NCBI RefSeq assembly: GCF_003002065.1
Contig: NZ_PVZG01000006.1
Location: forward strand, 124,001 to 188,000
DNA: 64,000 nt
Source of the DNA: Pseudosporangium ferrugineum
GTDB lineage: Bacteria; Actinomycetota; Actinomycetes; Mycobacteriales; Micromonosporaceae
Direction of reading: 5' to 3'
In this document: piece after piece, positions 7,627 to 18,797 of the stretch
Layout of the letters: every line of letters starts with the position of its first letter
Numbering within the stretch: the first letter of the stretch is position 1
Translations under genes and position numbers: made by a program
The notes under the pieces: model-generated
Told to the model about the DNA's origin: nothing
What the model saw: the letters and a program-made list of their open reading frames with translations, nothing else
The model's database searches: none

Positions 7627-7992
7627 ATGACGCTCAATCCTTACGTACCGATCGTCGGGCTGCTGATCCTCGGTGCGCTCTTCGCCCTTTTCTCGGTGGC
7701 GATCGCCCCCATCGTCGGCCCGAAGCGCTACAACCGGGCCAAGCTTGAGGCGTACGAATGCGGCATCGAACCGGCGCCGCAGCCGATCGGCGGTGGACGC
7801 TTCCCGGTCAAGTTCTACCTGACCGCGATGCTCTTCATCATCTTCGACATCGAGACCATCTTCCTGTACCCGTGGGCCGTCTCCTTCGAGGCGCTCGGCC
7901 TGTTCGGCTTCGTCGAGATGGTCCTCTTCATCGTCACCGTCTTCATCGCCTACACGTACGTGTGGCGGCGTGGCGGCCTGAACTGGGACTGA
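7627..7992 (+). CDS. nuoA: NADH-quinone oxidoreductase subunit A
   Basis: A 121-residue membrane subunit of complex I with three hydrophobic segments ([61 protein letters not shown]). The family signature YECGIEP and the conserved acidic [13 protein letters not shown] are present. ATG 7627 has CAGGAGA upstream. It opens the nuo operon. TAATAGTGT near 7588-7595 could be a weak internal promoter, but the Rex-controlled promoter before ggr may serve the whole set. Confidence 0.97.
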   Translation: MTLNPYVPIVGLLILGALFALFSVAIAPIVGPKRYNRAKLEAYECGIEPAPQPIGGGRFPVKFYLTAMLFIIFDIETIFLYPWAVSFEALGLFGFVEMVLFIVTVFIAYTYVWRRGGLNWD

Positions 7993-8030
7993 CCTCGGGA
8001 TTCTTGGTCTTCAACTAAGGAAACGCAGCT

Positions 8031-8702
8031 ATGGGAATCGAAGAGAAACTCCCGAGCGGCATCCTGCTGACCTCGGTCGAGAAGCTTTCGAACTGGGCCC
8101 GCAAGTCGTCGTTCTGGGGCGCCACGTTCGGCCTCGCCTGCTGCGCCATCGAGATGATGGCCGCCGGCGGTCCGCACTACGACCTGGGTCGCTGGGGCAT
8201 GGAGGTCTTCCGGGCGTCGCCCCGGCAGGCCGACCTGATGATCGTCGCCGGCCGGGTGAGCCAGAAGATGGCCCCGGTCGTGCGGCAGATCTACGACCAG
8301 ATGCCGGAGCCCCGCTCGGTCATCTCGATGGGCGTCTGCGCGTCGTCGGGCGGCATGTTCAACAACTACGCGATCGTGCAGGGCGTGGACCACATCGTCC
8401 CGGTCGACATCTACCTGCCCGGCTGCCCGCCGCGGCCGGAGATGCTGATCGACGCCATCCTCAAGATGCGCGAGAAGGTCATGGCCCAGCCGCTCGGCCC
8501 GAACGGCCGCAAGATGCTGGAGGCCCGCAAGGAGCGCGGCGACGTTCCCGTGGTGGCTCCGGGCGCGATGCCCTCCTCGTACCGGGTGGACAAGGTCCGG
8601 CGCGCCGAGTGGACCCAGGCGGTCAAGGAAGGCCGCGAGGAGCAACTCCGCATCGAGAACTGGATGAAGCTGCAGCCGCACCTGCGGGAGGGTGGCAAGT
8701 GA
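8031..8702 (+). CDS. nuoB: NADH-quinone oxidoreductase subunit B
   Basis: A 223-residue peripheral-arm subunit that binds the terminal [4Fe-4S] cluster N2. The ligands are visible as C37-C38 ([10 protein letters not shown]), C103 (GVCASSGG) and C132 ([10 protein letters not shown]). The basic C-terminal tail after about residue 165 is longer than in E. coli but usual for actinobacteria. ATG 8031 follows AAGGAAA. The stop overlaps the nuoC start (GTGA-type), indicating coupled translation. Confidence 0.97.
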   Translation: MGIEEKLPSGILLTSVEKLSNWARKSSFWGATFGLACCAIEMMAAGGPHYDLGRWGMEVFRASPRQADLMIVAGRVSQKMAPVVRQIYDQMPEPRSVISMGVCASSGGMFNNYAIVQGVDHIVPVDIYLPGCPPRPEMLIDAILKMREKVMAQPLGPNGRKMLEARKERGDVPVVAPGAMPSSYRVDKVRRAEWTQAVKEGREEQLRIENWMKLQPHLREGGK

Positions 8703-9418
8703 CGACGAACCCCGGGTCCGACGGCGGCGTGCCCGCGACCCAGCCGGTCGGCGCGAACCTCGACGCCCCGGCGCAGGTCCCGCCCAGCCCCGCCAAGGGC
8801 ATGTTCGGCATCACCGGCACCGGCGACGTCTCCGGCTTCGGCGGCCTGGTCCGCCGGCGTCCGACCACCGTCGACAGCCCGCGGCCGTTCGGTGGCTACT
8901 TCGACGAGGTGTACGACGCGCTGGAGGAGGCCTACCCCGGCTTCGCCGACGCGGTCGAGAAGGTCGTCGTCGACCGCGGCGAGCTGACCCTGCACATCCG
9001 GCCGGACCGGATCGCCGAGGTCTGCCAGATCATGCGCGACGACGAGTCGCTGCGCTTCGAGCTGTGCTCCTCGGTGGACGGGGTCGACTACCTGGGCAGC
9101 GACGAGCGCCGGCTGCACGTCACGTACCAGCTGACGTCCATGACCTACCGGCGCCGGGTGCGTCTGGAGGCCGCGGTCGCGGTGGGCACCAGCCTGCCGA
9201 GCGTGACCTCGATCTACCCGACCGCCGACTGGCAGGAGCGCGAGATCTACGACATGTTCGGGGTCGTCTTCGACGGCCACCCGAACCTGACGCGGATCCT
9301 CATGCCGGACGACTGGGAGGGCCACCCCCAGCGCAAGGACTACCCGCTCGGCGGCGTTCCCGTCGAGTACAAGGGCGCCGAGATTCCGCCTCCTGACCAG
9401 CGGAGGGTCTACCAATGA
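8699..9418 (+). CDS. nuoC: NADH-quinone oxidoreductase subunit C
   Basis: A 239-residue 30-kDa-type subunit. A Pro/Gly/Ala-rich extension of about 45 residues precedes the conserved fold. The signature is [50 protein letters not shown], quoted here in family-conserved pieces: [12 protein letters not shown] and [15 protein letters not shown] 8699 overlaps the nuoB stop; a longer frame from 8609 is rejected because it would lie wholly inside nuoB. It is separate from nuoD, not fused as in E. coli. Confidence 0.96.
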   Translation: MTTNPGSDGGVPATQPVGANLDAPAQVPPSPAKGMFGITGTGDVSGFGGLVRRRPTTVDSPRPFGGYFDEVYDALEEAYPGFADAVEKVVVDRGELTLHIRPDRIAEVCQIMRDDESLRFELCSSVDGVDYLGSDERRLHVTYQLTSMTYRRRVRLEAAVAVGTSLPSVTSIYPTADWQEREIYDMFGVVFDGHPNLTRILMPDDWEGHPQRKDYPLGGVPVEYKGAEIPPPDQRRVYQ

Positions 9419-10740
9419 CACAGTCCGGATACGCCACCGAACGAGAGACCACCGAGGGCCGCGTCTTCACGGTCACGGGCGGCGACTGGAACACGGTCAC
9501 CGAGGGCATCGATCCGCTCAGCAACGAGAAGATCGTCGTCAACATGGGCCCGCAGCACCCGTCGACGCACGGCGTGCTCCGGCTCGTGCTGGAGCTCGAG
9601 GGCGAGACGGTCACCGAGGCCCGGCCGGTCATCGGCTACCTGCACACCGGCATCGAGAAGAACCTCGAGTACCGCAACTGGACGCAGGGCGTCACGTTCG
9701 TGACCCGCATGGACTACCTGTCCAACATGTTCAACGAGGCCGGTTACTGCCTCGCCGTGGAGAAGCTGCTCGGCATCACCGACCAGATCACCGAGCGGAC
9801 GAACACGATCCGGGTCATGTTCATGGAGCTCCAGCGGGTCGCCTCGCACCTGGTGTGGCTGGCGACCACGGGCATGGAGCTCGGCGCGATCTCGATGATG
9901 CTGTACGGCTTCCGCGAGCGTGAGTACATCCTCGACATCTTCGAGGAGACCTCCGGCCTGCGGATGAACAACGGCTACATCCGTCCCGGCGGTCTCTCGC
10001 AGGACCTGCCGGAGTCGGCGGTCAAGAAGATCCGCGACTTCCTCGTCTACATGCCGAAGAAGCTCAAGGAGTACGAGGACATGCTCTCCGGCCAGGTCAT
10101 CTGGCAGGAGCGCACCAAGGGCGTGGCCGTCCTCGACGTCACCGGCTGCCTGGCGCTGGGCATCACCGGTCCGGTGCTGCGCTCGGCCGGCCTGGCCTGG
10201 GACCTGCGCAAGACCATGCCGTACTGCGGCTACGAGACGTACGAGTTCGACGTCCCGACCGCGACGACGGGCGACGTGTGGGGCCGCTACCTGGTCCGGG
10301 TCGCCGAGATCCGCGAGTCGCTGAAGATCATCGAACAGGCGCTGGACCGGCTCAAGCCCGGCCCGATCTACGTCGAGGACAAGAAGATCGCCTGGCCGTC
10401 GCAGCTCGCGCTGGGCGTCGACGGGCTCGGCAACTCGCTCGAGCACGTCGCCAAGATCATGGGTCAGTCGATGGAGTCGCTGATCCACCACTTCAAGCTC
10501 GTGACCGAGGGCTTCCGGGTGCCGCCGGGCCAGGTGTACGTCGGCATCGAGCACCCGCGCGGCGAGCTCGGCGTGCACGCGGTCTCCGACGGTGGTACGC
10601 ATCCCTACCGGGTGCACTACCGCGACCCGAGCTTCGTGAACCTCCAGGCCATCCCCGCGATGGCCGAGGGTGCGCTGCTGGCCGACGTGATCGCCGGCGG
10701 CGCCTCCCTGGACCCCGTGATGGGTGGGTGTGACCGCTAA
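9415..10740 (+). CDS. nuoD: NADH-quinone oxidoreductase subunit D
   Basis: A 441-residue 49-kDa-type subunit forming the quinone pocket with NuoB. The family signatures [30 protein letters not shown] and HPRGELGVH are intact. The His of the GPQHPSTHG loop and the Tyr of RMDYLSN correspond to quinone-site residues. ATG 9415 overlaps the nuoC stop by four bases. nuoE begins directly after the TAA. Confidence 0.97.
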   Translation: MTQSGYATERETTEGRVFTVTGGDWNTVTEGIDPLSNEKIVVNMGPQHPSTHGVLRLVLELEGETVTEARPVIGYLHTGIEKNLEYRNWTQGVTFVTRMDYLSNMFNEAGYCLAVEKLLGITDQITERTNTIRVMFMELQRVASHLVWLATTGMELGAISMMLYGFREREYILDIFEETSGLRMNNGYIRPGGLSQDLPESAVKKIRDFLVYMPKKLKEYEDMLSGQVIWQERTKGVAVLDVTGCLALGITGPVLRSAGLAWDLRKTMPYCGYETYEFDVPTATTGDVWGRYLVRVAEIRESLKIIEQALDRLKPGPIYVEDKKIAWPSQLALGVDGLGNSLEHVAKIMGQSMESLIHHFKLVTEGFRVPPGQVYVGIEHPRGELGVHAVSDGGTHPYRVHYRDPSFVNLQAIPAMAEGALLADVIAGGASLDPVMGGCDR

Positions 10741-11943
10741 ATGTCGGATATTACGGTGGACTTCTCTCCCGCGGCAGCACCGCTGGCCGAGAAGCTCCTG
10801 GAGCCCGCGCGCGAGATCATCGCCCGCTACCCGGTGGGCCGCGAGCGTTCGGCGCTGCTGCCGCTGCTGCACCTCGTGCAGACGGTGGAGGGGCACGTCA
10901 GCCCCGACGGCGTGGCCTTCTGCGCCGAGATCCTGGGCATCAACAAGGCCCAGGTCGGCGCGGTCGCGACGTTCTACACCATGTACAAGCGCCGCCCGAC
11001 CGGTGAATACCTCGTCAGCGTCTGCACCAACACGCTGTGCAACGTGCTCGGCGGCCAGGAGATCTACGACGGCCTGACCGAGCACCTCGGCGTCGGCCAC
11101 GACGAGACCACGGCCGACGGCAAGATCACGCTGGAGCACGCCGAGTGCCTCGCGGCGTGCGACTACGCGCCGGTCGTCACGGTCAACTACGACTTCGCGA
11201 TCGACGAGGCCACCCCCGACGCGGCGGTCGGCCTGGTCGAGAAGCTGCGCAACGGCGAGCGGCCCACGCCGAGCCGCGGGGCGCGCCTCTGCACGCTCAA
11301 GGAGATGCAGTTCCAGCTCGCCGGGTTCGCCGACGAGCGCGAGGGTGCGGTCGCTGACGGTGTCGCCGGCGCGCCGACGCTGCGCGGTGTGACCCTCGCG
11401 CAGGAGCACGGCGTAGCGGTGGCGAACTTCAACATCGACACGCCCATCACGACGACGAAGCCGGCCCGGGACGAGTCCGCGAAGGCCGTCAAGGACCCGG
11501 CCCCCGCGGGCGCGAAGCCGCCGGCGGCGAAGTCCGAGGGCAAGATCGCGAGCGCGGCGAAGCGGGCGGCGGGGGCGGTCAAGACCGCGGCGGCCGCCGT
11601 CGTGGACAAGGCCGAGCACGCGGTCGAGCACCGCAAGGCCGGGGCGCCGGTCAAGGCCGGCGACGTCAAGGACCCGGAGGTACGCGCCGCCGAGACGCGC
11701 AACCCCGACGGCTCCACGCCCACGCCGGACGCGTCGCAGACCGTGGCGCCCGTTCCGGGTACGCGTACGGAAGCCGCCGGAACGGCCAAGAACGCCCCCG
11801 CCGGCGACGGCAAGCCGGCCGGGGACACCCAGCGCGGCGAGAGCATCGTGAGCGAGGCCAACGCCGCCCACGAGGAGCAGTCCACCGCCTCCGAGAACCC
11901 CGGGTGGCAGAACGCTCAGCGCGGCACCGAGGAGAAAAAGTGA
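10741..11943 (+). CDS. nuoE: NADH-quinone oxidoreductase subunit E with long C-terminal tail
   Basis: A 400-residue 24-kDa-type subunit that carries the [2Fe-2S] cluster N1a. The ligands are C95, C100, C136 and C140 (CTNTLC and CLAACDYAP). The thioredoxin-like core ends near residue 185, with a bridging stretch to about residue 215. The rest is a low-complexity tail rich in Ala, Lys, Pro, Glu and Gly (AAKRAAGAVKTAAAAVVDK, KDPEVRAAETRNPDG), ending [10 protein letters not shown]. NuoE is usually about 160-240 residues, so the tail nearly doubles it. The stop overlaps the nuoF GTG. Confidence 0.96.
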   Translation: MSDITVDFSPAAAPLAEKLLEPAREIIARYPVGRERSALLPLLHLVQTVEGHVSPDGVAFCAEILGINKAQVGAVATFYTMYKRRPTGEYLVSVCTNTLCNVLGGQEIYDGLTEHLGVGHDETTADGKITLEHAECLAACDYAPVVTVNYDFAIDEATPDAAVGLVEKLRNGERPTPSRGARLCTLKEMQFQLAGFADEREGAVADGVAGAPTLRGVTLAQEHGVAVANFNIDTPITTTKPARDESAKAVKDPAPAGAKPPAAKSEGKIASAAKRAAGAVKTAAAAVVDKAEHAVEHRKAGAPVKAGDVKDPEVRAAETRNPDGSTPTPDASQTVAPVPGTRTEAAGTAKNAPAGDGKPAGDTQRGESIVSEANAAHEEQSTASENPGWQNAQRGTEEKK

Positions 11944-13256
11944 CTCAGCCACGGCCCGAGGTGCTCCAGAAGCTCACCCCCGTCCTGACCAAGCGCTGGC
12001 TGTCGCCGGACGCGTGGAAGATCGACGTGTACGAGCGGCTCGACGGCTACGCCGCGGTCCGCAAGGCGCTGGACGTGCACCCGGACGACCTGATCCAGCT
12101 CATCAAGGACTCGGGCCTGCGCGGTCGCGGCGGCGCGGGCTTCCCGACCGGTCTCAAGTGGGGCTTCATCCCGCAGGGCGACGGCAAGCCGCACTACCTC
12201 GTCATCAACGCCGACGAGGGCGAGCCGGGCACCTGCAAGGACCTGCCGCTGATGACGTACGACCCGCACTCGCTGGTCGAGGGCGCGATCATCGCCTCGT
12301 ACGCGATCCGCGCCAGCCGGGCGTACATCTACATCCGGGGCGAGGCGGTGCACGCCGCCCGCCGGCTGCGCAACGCGGTCAAGGAGGCGTACGCCAAGGG
12401 CTACCTCGGCGAGAACATCCTCGGCTCCGGGTTCGACCTGGACCTGGTCGTGCACAGCGGCGCGGGCGCGTACATCTGCGGCGAGGAGACGGCGCTGCTC
12501 GACTCGCTCGAGGGCTTCCGCGGCCAGCCCCGCCTGCGCCCGCCGTTCCCCGCGGTCGCCGGCCTGTACGCCAGCCCCACCGTCGTCAACAACGTCGGCA
12601 CCATCGCCTCGGTGCCGTACATCGTGCTGGGCGGCGCGGACTGGTGGAAGAGCATGGGCACGGAGAAGTCGTCCGGCCCGATGATCTACTCGCTCTCCGG
12701 CCGGATCGCCAACCCGGGCCAGTACGAGTGCGGCCTCGGCATCACCCTGCGCGAGCTGATCGAGCTGGCGGGCGGCATGAAGCCGGGCCACAACCTCAAG
12801 TTCTGGACGCCGGGCGGCTCGTCGACCCCGCTGCTCACCGCGGAGCACATCGACACCCCGATGGACTTCGAGGGCGTGGCGGCGGCCGGCTCGATCCTGG
12901 GCACCACGGCGATGCAGATCTTCTCCGACCAGGACTGCCCGGTGTACGCGACCTGGCGCTGGCTGGAGTTCTACCACCACGAGTCCTGCGGCAAGTGCAC
13001 CCCGTGCCGCGAGGGCAACTACTGGATGGTGCGCACGTACCGCCGGATCCTCTCCGGTCAGGGCACCTACCAGGACCTGGACACCCTGCAGGACACGGCG
13101 GACAACATCTTCGGGCGGTCCTTCTGCGGCCTCGGTGACGGCGCGGCCACCCCGGTCGTCTCCACGCTGAAGTGGTTCCGGCAGGACTACCTGGACTACA
13201 TCGAGGGCCGGACCGCTCCGCGGCTGTCCGAGAAGGCCCTGGTAGGAGCGCACTGA
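11940..13256 (+). CDS. nuoF: NADH-quinone oxidoreductase subunit F (NADH/FMN-binding)
   Basis: A 438-residue 51-kDa-type subunit that oxidises NADH. The FMN/NADH glycine loop [16 protein letters not shown] is near residues 59-74, with [12 protein letters not shown] and [12 protein letters not shown]. The [4Fe-4S] N3 ligands are in [12 protein letters not shown] (about residues 348-358) plus the Cys of SFCGLGDG near 395. GTG 11940 is preceded by GAGGAG and overlaps the nuoE stop; a start at 11904 would lie inside nuoE. The stop overlaps the nuoG ATG. Confidence 0.97.
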   Translation: MTQPRPEVLQKLTPVLTKRWLSPDAWKIDVYERLDGYAAVRKALDVHPDDLIQLIKDSGLRGRGGAGFPTGLKWGFIPQGDGKPHYLVINADEGEPGTCKDLPLMTYDPHSLVEGAIIASYAIRASRAYIYIRGEAVHAARRLRNAVKEAYAKGYLGENILGSGFDLDLVVHSGAGAYICGEETALLDSLEGFRGQPRLRPPFPAVAGLYASPTVVNNVGTIASVPYIVLGGADWWKSMGTEKSSGPMIYSLSGRIANPGQYECGLGITLRELIELAGGMKPGHNLKFWTPGGSSTPLLTAEHIDTPMDFEGVAAAGSILGTTAMQIFSDQDCPVYATWRWLEFYHHESCGKCTPCREGNYWMVRTYRRILSGQGTYQDLDTLQDTADNIFGRSFCGLGDGAATPVVSTLKWFRQDYLDYIEGRTAPRLSEKALVGAH

Positions 13257-15733
13257 TGACCGACGTAGCCAAGAAGACCGACATGGTGACCTTGACCATC
13301 GACGGCGTCGAGGTCCAGGCCGAGAAGGGCGAGCTGGTCATCCGGGTCGCCGAGCGGATGGGTACGGCGATCCCGCGGTTCTGCGACCACCCGCTGCTGG
13401 CCCCGGCCGGTGCCTGCCGGCAGTGCCTGGTGGAGGTGGAGGGCCAGCGCAAGCCGGTGGCCTCCTGCACCCAGACGGTCGCCGAGGGCATGGTGGTCAA
13501 GACCCAGCTCAGCTCGCCGGTCGCCGCGAAGGCGCAGGCGGGCATCATGGAGATGCTGCTGGTCAACCATCCGCTCGACTGCCCGACCTGTGACAAGGGC
13601 GGCGAGTGCCCGCTGCAGAACCAGGCGATGTCCAGCGGCCGGCCCGACACCCGGTTCCACGAGCACAAGCGCGAGTACGAGAAGCCGATCCACATCTCCA
13701 GCCAGGTGCTGCTGGACCGCGAGCGCTGCATCCTCTGCCAGCGCTGCACCCGCTTCTCCGAGGAGATCGCCGGCGACAAGTTCATCGACCTGATGGACCG
13801 CTCGTCCGGTGAGCAGATCAACGTCTACCGCGACGACTTCTTCGGCGGCACCGGGACCGGCGACGGCCAGGTCGGCGAGGGCGCCGGCGACGTCGCGTTC
13901 AACTCGTACTTCTCCGGCAACACGATCCAGATCTGCCCGGTCGGTGCGCTCACCGGCGAGCAGTACAGGTTCCGCGCCCGCCCGTTCGACCTGGTCTCCA
14001 CGCCGACGACGTGCGAGCACTGCTCGGCCGGTTGCTCCATGCGCGCCGACCACCGCCGGGGCAAGGTGCTGCGCCGCCTGGCCGGCGACGACCCGGCGGT
14101 CAACGAGGAGTGGAACTGCGACAAGGGCCGGTGGGGCTTCCGCTACGCCACCGGCTACGACCGCATCACCACCCCGCTGGTCCGCGACGCGGCCACCGGC
14201 GAGCTGCGGGAGGCCTCCTGGTCGGAGGCGCTGCTGGCGGCGGCCGAGGGGCTCACGGCGGCGAGGGGCAAGGGCGTCGGCGTGCTCACCGGCGGCCGGC
14301 TCACCGTCGAGGACGCGTACGCGTACGCGAAGTTCGCCCGCGTCGCCCTCGGCACCAACGACATCGACTTCCGCGCCCGCCCGCTGTCGGGGGAGGAGGC
14401 GGAGTTCCTGGCCGCCTCGGTCGCGGGCGTCACCGACGTCACGTACGAGGATGTCGAGAACGCGCCGTCGGCGGTCATCGTCGGGCTGGAGCCCGAGGAG
14501 GAGTGCCCGATCCTCTTCCTGCGCCTGCGCAAGGGCCACGGGAAGAAGAAGCTGAAGGTCACGGCCGTGGCGCCGTACCTGAGCCGGGGTTTCGAGAAGC
14601 TCGGCGCGACCCTGGTCCCGGCGGTGCCCGGCGACGAGGCCCGGCTGCTCGGCACCGACGCCACGGTGGCCGCCGCGCTGGCCGTGCCCGGTGCGCTGCT
14701 GATCGTCGGCGAGCGGCTGGCGAGCGTGCCCGGCGGGTTCTCCGCCGCGGCGGCACTGGCCGAGCGCACCGGCGCCCGGCTCGCCTGGGTGCCGCGGCGC
14801 GCGGGTGACCGCGGCGCGGTCGACGCGGGCTGCCTGCCCAACCTGCTGCCCGGTGGCCGCCCGGTCACCGACACCGGCGCGCGGACCGAGCTGGCCGCCG
14901 CGTGGGACGTCGAGGTCGGCTCGCTGCCGGCCGCGGTCGGCCGGGACACCGACGCGATCGTCGCCGCCGCCGCGGACGGCTCGCTCGGCGGCCTGCTGGT
15001 CGCCGGCGTGGACCCGGCGGATCTGGCCGACCCGCGCCTGGCCGAGGAGGCCCTGGACGCGGTGCCGTTCCTGGTCAGCGTCGAGCTGCGGCAGAGCGCC
15101 GTGACCCGGCGCGCCGACGTGGTCCTGCCGATCGCCCCGGCCGCCGAGAAGTCCGGCACATTCATGGACTGGGAGGGCCGGCTCCGCACCTTCGGGACGG
15201 TCCTGCCGACCGGCGTGATGACCGACGGCCGGGTGCTCGAGGCGATCGCCGCCCTGATGGAGTTCTCGCTGGGCACCGGTGATGTAGCCGCGATCCGGCG
15301 GGAGCTGGGCACGATGCCGGCCTGCCGCGCGGACCGCCCGGCGCAGCCCGCGGTCGCCGCGGCGGCCCTGCCCGAGCTCGCCTCCGACGAGGCCGTCCTC
15401 GCCTCCTGGCACCACCTGATCGACCTCGGCAGCCTGCTCGACGGCGACGAGGTGCTGGCCGGCACGGCCCGTACCCCGGTGGTGCGTCTGGGCAAGGATC
15501 TGGCCGAGTCGCTCGGCGTGGCGGACGGCGATGCGGTCACGGTCGGCACCGAGCGTGGTGCGATCACCCTGCCGGCCGCGATCACGGACCTGCCCCCGCG
15601 GGTGGTGTGGCTGCCGACGAACTCGCCCGGCTCGACGCTGCGCCGCACGCTGGGCGTCACCTCGGGCGCGGTGGTCAAGCTGACGGCCGGCAAGCCCGGC
15701 CCGATCCTCGCCCAGCAGGGGGTAAGCGCATGA
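13256..15733 (+). CDS. nuoG: NADH-quinone oxidoreductase subunit G (iron-sulfur, molybdopterin-oxidoreductase fold)
   Basis: An 825-residue 75-kDa-type subunit. The N-terminal ferredoxin-like region carries [35 protein letters not shown] and [15 protein letters not shown] further CxxC set ([13 protein letters not shown]...NCDKGRWG) opens the molybdopterin-type domain, as in subunits that bind the extra cluster N7. The rest is the catalytically inactive molybdopterin-fold domain. ATG 13256 overlaps the nuoF stop by one base. The stop overlaps the nuoH ATG. Confidence 0.96.
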   Translation: MTDVAKKTDMVTLTIDGVEVQAEKGELVIRVAERMGTAIPRFCDHPLLAPAGACRQCLVEVEGQRKPVASCTQTVAEGMVVKTQLSSPVAAKAQAGIMEMLLVNHPLDCPTCDKGGECPLQNQAMSSGRPDTRFHEHKREYEKPIHISSQVLLDRERCILCQRCTRFSEEIAGDKFIDLMDRSSGEQINVYRDDFFGGTGTGDGQVGEGAGDVAFNSYFSGNTIQICPVGALTGEQYRFRARPFDLVSTPTTCEHCSAGCSMRADHRRGKVLRRLAGDDPAVNEEWNCDKGRWGFRYATGYDRITTPLVRDAATGELREASWSEALLAAAEGLTAARGKGVGVLTGGRLTVEDAYAYAKFARVALGTNDIDFRARPLSGEEAEFLAASVAGVTDVTYEDVENAPSAVIVGLEPEEECPILFLRLRKGHGKKKLKVTAVAPYLSRGFEKLGATLVPAVPGDEARLLGTDATVAAALAVPGALLIVGERLASVPGGFSAAAALAERTGARLAWVPRRAGDRGAVDAGCLPNLLPGGRPVTDTGARTELAAAWDVEVGSLPAAVGRDTDAIVAAAADGSLGGLLVAGVDPADLADPRLAEEALDAVPFLVSVELRQSAVTRRADVVLPIAPAAEKSGTFMDWEGRLRTFGTVLPTGVMTDGRVLEAIAALMEFSLGTGDVAAIRRELGTMPACRADRPAQPAVAAAALPELASDEAVLASWHHLIDLGSLLDGDEVLAGTARTPVVRLGKDLAESLGVADGDAVTVGTERGAITLPAAITDLPPRVVWLPTNSPGSTLRRTLGVTSGAVVKLTAGKPGPILAQQGVSA

Positions 15734-17121
15734 AAACGGTGATTCTGGGAGCAGCTCAGGACCCGACGTTGCAGACGTTCGAGAACGACGTCTGGTGGAT
15801 CACGCTGATCAAGCTGCTCGGCGTCTTCGTCATCCTGCTGCTGCTGACCCTCTTCACGATCAACTACGAGCGCAAGGTCGTGGCCCGGATGGCGGTCCGG
15901 CCGGGCCCCAACCAGGTCGGGCCCAAGGGCTGGCTGCAGAGCCTCACGGACGGCCTCAAGCTGCCGTTCAAGGAGGAGATCATCCCGAAGACCGCCGACA
16001 AGGTGGTCTACTTCCTGGCCCCGGTGATCTCGGCGACCTGCGCGTTCACCGCGTTCTCGGTGATTCCGTTCGGCCCGGTGGTGTCGATCTTCGGCCACAA
16101 GACGGCGCTGCAGCTCACCGACGTGCCGGTCTCGGTGCTGGTGCTGCTGGCCTGCTCGTCGATGGCCGTCTACGGCGTCGTGCTGGCCGGCTGGGCGTCC
16201 GGTTCGACGTACCCGCTGCTCGGCGGTCTGCGGTCGAGTGCTCAGATGATCTCGTACGAGGTCGCCATGGGCCTGTCCATCGTGGCCGTCTTCATGACCG
16301 CCGGGACGATGTCGACCTCGCAGATCGTCAAGGCGCAGGCCGGCAACGGCGCGTCGGACGTCGACATCCTCGGCTGGAACCCCACCGCGCCGAGCTGGTA
16401 CGCGGTCCTGCTGCTGCCCAGCTTCATCATCTACTGCATCGCCGCGGTCGGTGAGACCAACCGCGCGCCCTTCGACCTGCCCGAGGCGGAGTCGGAGCTG
16501 GTCGGTGGCTTCCACACCGAGTACTCGTCCTTCAAGTTCGCGATGTTCTTCCTGGCCGAGTACATCAACATGATCACCGTCTCGGCGTTCGCCACCACGC
16601 TGTTCCTCGGCGGCTGGCGGGCACCGGCGCCGATCACCAGCTTCTGGGCGGGCGCCAACTCCGGCTGGTGGCCGCTGGCCTGGTGGCTGCTGAAGGTGCT
16701 CATCCTGCTCTTCGGCTTCATCTGGCTGCGGGCCACGCTGCCCCGGATGCGCTACGACCAGTTCATGCGCTTCGGCTGGAAGGTGCTGATCCCGGTCAAC
16801 CTGGTCTGGATCCTCTTCCTGGCCGGCGTCCGGGTCACCAACACCCGGGTCGACGGCGGCGCGCGCTGGCTCGTCTACATCGTGGCGGCGGTGGTGGTGC
16901 TCGGCATCGCGCTGCTCTGGCCGGCGAGCAAGAAGCCGCGGGAGTACTCGATCGAGGAGCAGCTCGCGGCGCGGCCGCCGGGCAGCTTCCCGGTTCCGCC
17001 GATGGACCTCCAGGTACCGCCCAGCCCGCGCGCCCGGCGCGCGGTCGCCGAACGCCAGCCGGCCACGGTCGGCGGCACGACCACCGCCCCGGACGACGAC
17101 ACGTCAGACAAGGAGGTGTGA
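15730..17121 (+). CDS. nuoH: NADH-quinone oxidoreductase subunit H
   Basis: A 463-residue membrane subunit linking the quinone site to the proton channels. Conserved loops are visible: [30 protein letters not shown] and [26 protein letters not shown], given here as family signatures RxGPNxVG and [15 protein letters not shown]. About eight to nine membrane spans are followed by a soluble C-terminal tail (Pro/Arg/Ala-rich, ending DDDTSDKEV). ATG 15730 overlaps the nuoG stop. The tail is longer than in E. coli. Confidence 0.96.
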   Translation: MKTVILGAAQDPTLQTFENDVWWITLIKLLGVFVILLLLTLFTINYERKVVARMAVRPGPNQVGPKGWLQSLTDGLKLPFKEEIIPKTADKVVYFLAPVISATCAFTAFSVIPFGPVVSIFGHKTALQLTDVPVSVLVLLACSSMAVYGVVLAGWASGSTYPLLGGLRSSAQMISYEVAMGLSIVAVFMTAGTMSTSQIVKAQAGNGASDVDILGWNPTAPSWYAVLLLPSFIIYCIAAVGETNRAPFDLPEAESELVGGFHTEYSSFKFAMFFLAEYINMITVSAFATTLFLGGWRAPAPITSFWAGANSGWWPLAWWLLKVLILLFGFIWLRATLPRMRYDQFMRFGWKVLIPVNLVWILFLAGVRVTNTRVDGGARWLVYIVAAVVVLGIALLWPASKKPREYSIEEQLAARPPGSFPVPPMDLQVPPSPRARRAVAERQPATVGGTTTAPDDDTSDKEV

Positions 17122-17122
17122 C

Positions 17123-17716
17123 GTGGGAACGTTCACGGGCTCGTTCAAGGGCTTCGGGGTCACCTTCGCGCACATGTTCCGCAAGGTCATCACGACCGAC
17201 TATCCGTTCACGCCGCCGAAGCCGGCGCCGCGCTACCACGGCCGGCACATCCTCAACCGGCACCCGGACGGCCTGGAGAAGTGCATCGGCTGCGAGCTGT
17301 GCGCCTGGGCCTGCCCGGCGGACGCGATCTACGTGGAGGGTGGCGACAACACCGACGAGATGCGTTTCTCGCCCGGTGAGCGGTACGCCAGCATCTACCA
17401 GATCAACTACGCCCGCTGCATCTTCTGCGGGCTCTGCATCGAGGCCTGCCCGACCCGCTCACTGACCATGAGCAACGAGTACGAGCTGGCCCGCGACAGC
17501 CGCCAGGACCTCATCTTCACCAAGAAGGAGCTCCTGGCGCCGCTGCTGCCCGGCATGGAGCAGCCGCCGCACCCGATGCGTCTGGGCGACACCGACAAGG
17601 ACTACTACGTCGGTGCCCTGACCAACCCGGGTACGTCGGCCGGCGCCGAGCGGGCGCCCTGGTCGAACTCCGGCACCGGGGACGCTGCCGCCGACGAGCC
17701 CGCAGAGGTGAAGTGA
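17123..17716 (+). CDS. nuoI: NADH-quinone oxidoreductase subunit I (2 x [4Fe-4S])
   Basis: A 197-residue ferredoxin-type subunit binding clusters N6a and N6b. The two motifs are C54-IG-C57-EL-C60-AWA-C64-P and C99-IF-C102-GL-C105-IEA-C109-P. GTG 17123 lies one base after the nuoH stop, with AAGGAGG upstream. The C-terminal ~30 residues are variable and Ala/Glu-rich. The stop overlaps the nuoJ ATG. Confidence 0.97.
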   Translation: MGTFTGSFKGFGVTFAHMFRKVITTDYPFTPPKPAPRYHGRHILNRHPDGLEKCIGCELCAWACPADAIYVEGGDNTDEMRFSPGERYASIYQINYARCIFCGLCIEACPTRSLTMSNEYELARDSRQDLIFTKKELLAPLLPGMEQPPHPMRLGDTDKDYYVGALTNPGTSAGAERAPWSNSGTGDAAADEPAEVK

Positions 17717-18489
17717 TGACGCCGGCGTACTACGCGGCCGAGGCCGCCGCGCAGGTGTCCACCGGTGAGGCCTGGGCCTTCTGGGTCCTGGGCTCGCTCG
17801 CCGTCATCGGCGCGCTCGGGATGGTGCTTGCCCGCAACGCGGTCCACTCCGCGCTGTGGCTCGTCGTGACGATGCTCTGCCTGGGCTTCCTCTACGTGGT
17901 CAACTCGGCGCCGTTCCTGGGCGCGGTGCAGATCATCGTCTACACCGGCGCGATCATGATGCTGTTCCTCTTCGTGCTCATGCTCGTCGGCCGGGACGCC
18001 TCCGACTCGCTCATCGAGACGCTGCGCGGCCAGCGCGTGGCGGCGATCCTGCTGGGCGTCGGCTTCGGCGTCCTGGTCGCCACCGGCCTGGCCCGCTCGC
18101 TCGGCGACACGACGGTGGCCGGGCTCACCGAGGCGAACGCCGCCGGCAACGTGCAGGGCATCGCGCGGCTGCTGTTCACCAAGTACGTCTTCGCGTTCGA
18201 GGTCACGTCCGCGCTGCTGATCACGGCGGCGGTGGGCGCGATGGTGCTGGCGCACGTGGAGCGCGCCAAGGAGGACGCCGTCGACCAGGTGACCCGGATG
18301 AAGGAGCGCTTCCGCCCCGGCAACTACCCCGGCGCGAAGGCGGGCCCCGGTGTGTACGCCAACACCATGTCGGTCGCCGCGCCGGGCCGCCTGCCGGACG
18401 GCAACGACTCGGAGCGCACCCTCTCGCCGATCCTCCCGGTGCGGGAACTGACCGCCCAGGAGGCCGCACCGAAGGGGACTGAGAAGTGA
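17716..18489 (+). CDS. nuoJ: NADH-quinone oxidoreductase subunit J
   Basis: A 257-residue membrane subunit with five predicted spans (for example [22 protein letters not shown] and [26 protein letters not shown]). [15 protein letters not shown] is the helix that in complex I carries the flexible pi-bulge. A soluble tail of about 70 residues follows. ATG 17716 is preferred to GTG 17713 because it has the AGAGGTG site at better distance. The end overlaps nuoK. Confidence 0.96.
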   Translation: MTPAYYAAEAAAQVSTGEAWAFWVLGSLAVIGALGMVLARNAVHSALWLVVTMLCLGFLYVVNSAPFLGAVQIIVYTGAIMMLFLFVLMLVGRDASDSLIETLRGQRVAAILLGVGFGVLVATGLARSLGDTTVAGLTEANAAGNVQGIARLLFTKYVFAFEVTSALLITAAVGAMVLAHVERAKEDAVDQVTRMKERFRPGNYPGAKAGPGVYANTMSVAAPGRLPDGNDSERTLSPILPVRELTAQEAAPKGTEK

Positions 18490-18785
18490 CTCCCGACTAC
18501 TACCTCGTACTCGCGGCGATCCTGTTCACCATCGGTGCCGCCGGGGTGCTCGTCCGCCGCAACGCGATCGTGCTGTTCATGTGCATCGAGCTGATGCTGA
18601 ACGCGGCGAACCTCGCGCTGGTGACCTTCAGCCGGATCAACGGCAGCCTCGACGGCCAGATCATCTCGTTCTTCGTGATGGTGGTCGCGGCGGCCGAGGT
18701 CGTGGTGGGGCTCGCCATCATCATGTCGATCTTCCGGACGCGGCGCTCGGCGAGCGTCGACGACGCCAACCTCCTCAAGTACTAA
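18486..18785 (+). CDS. nuoK: NADH-quinone oxidoreductase subunit K
   Basis: A 99-residue, three-span antiporter-like subunit. The conserved membrane glutamates are in [16 protein letters not shown] and [22 protein letters not shown] 18486 overlaps the nuoJ stop by four bases. The length is exactly that of the family. Confidence 0.97.
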   Translation: MTPDYYLVLAAILFTIGAAGVLVRRNAIVLFMCIELMLNAANLALVTFSRINGSLDGQIISFFVMVVAAAEVVVGLAIIMSIFRTRRSASVDDANLLKY

Positions 18786-18797
18786 AGGGGCCTTCAC

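Noticed and set aside
9409..11952. An 847-codon - strand frame opposite nuoD-nuoF
   Set aside because: Antisense of well-identified nuo genes; no start signal or family motifs.
13196..15415. A 739-codon - strand frame opposite nuoG
   Set aside because: Antisense shadow with His/Arg/Ala-rich composition.
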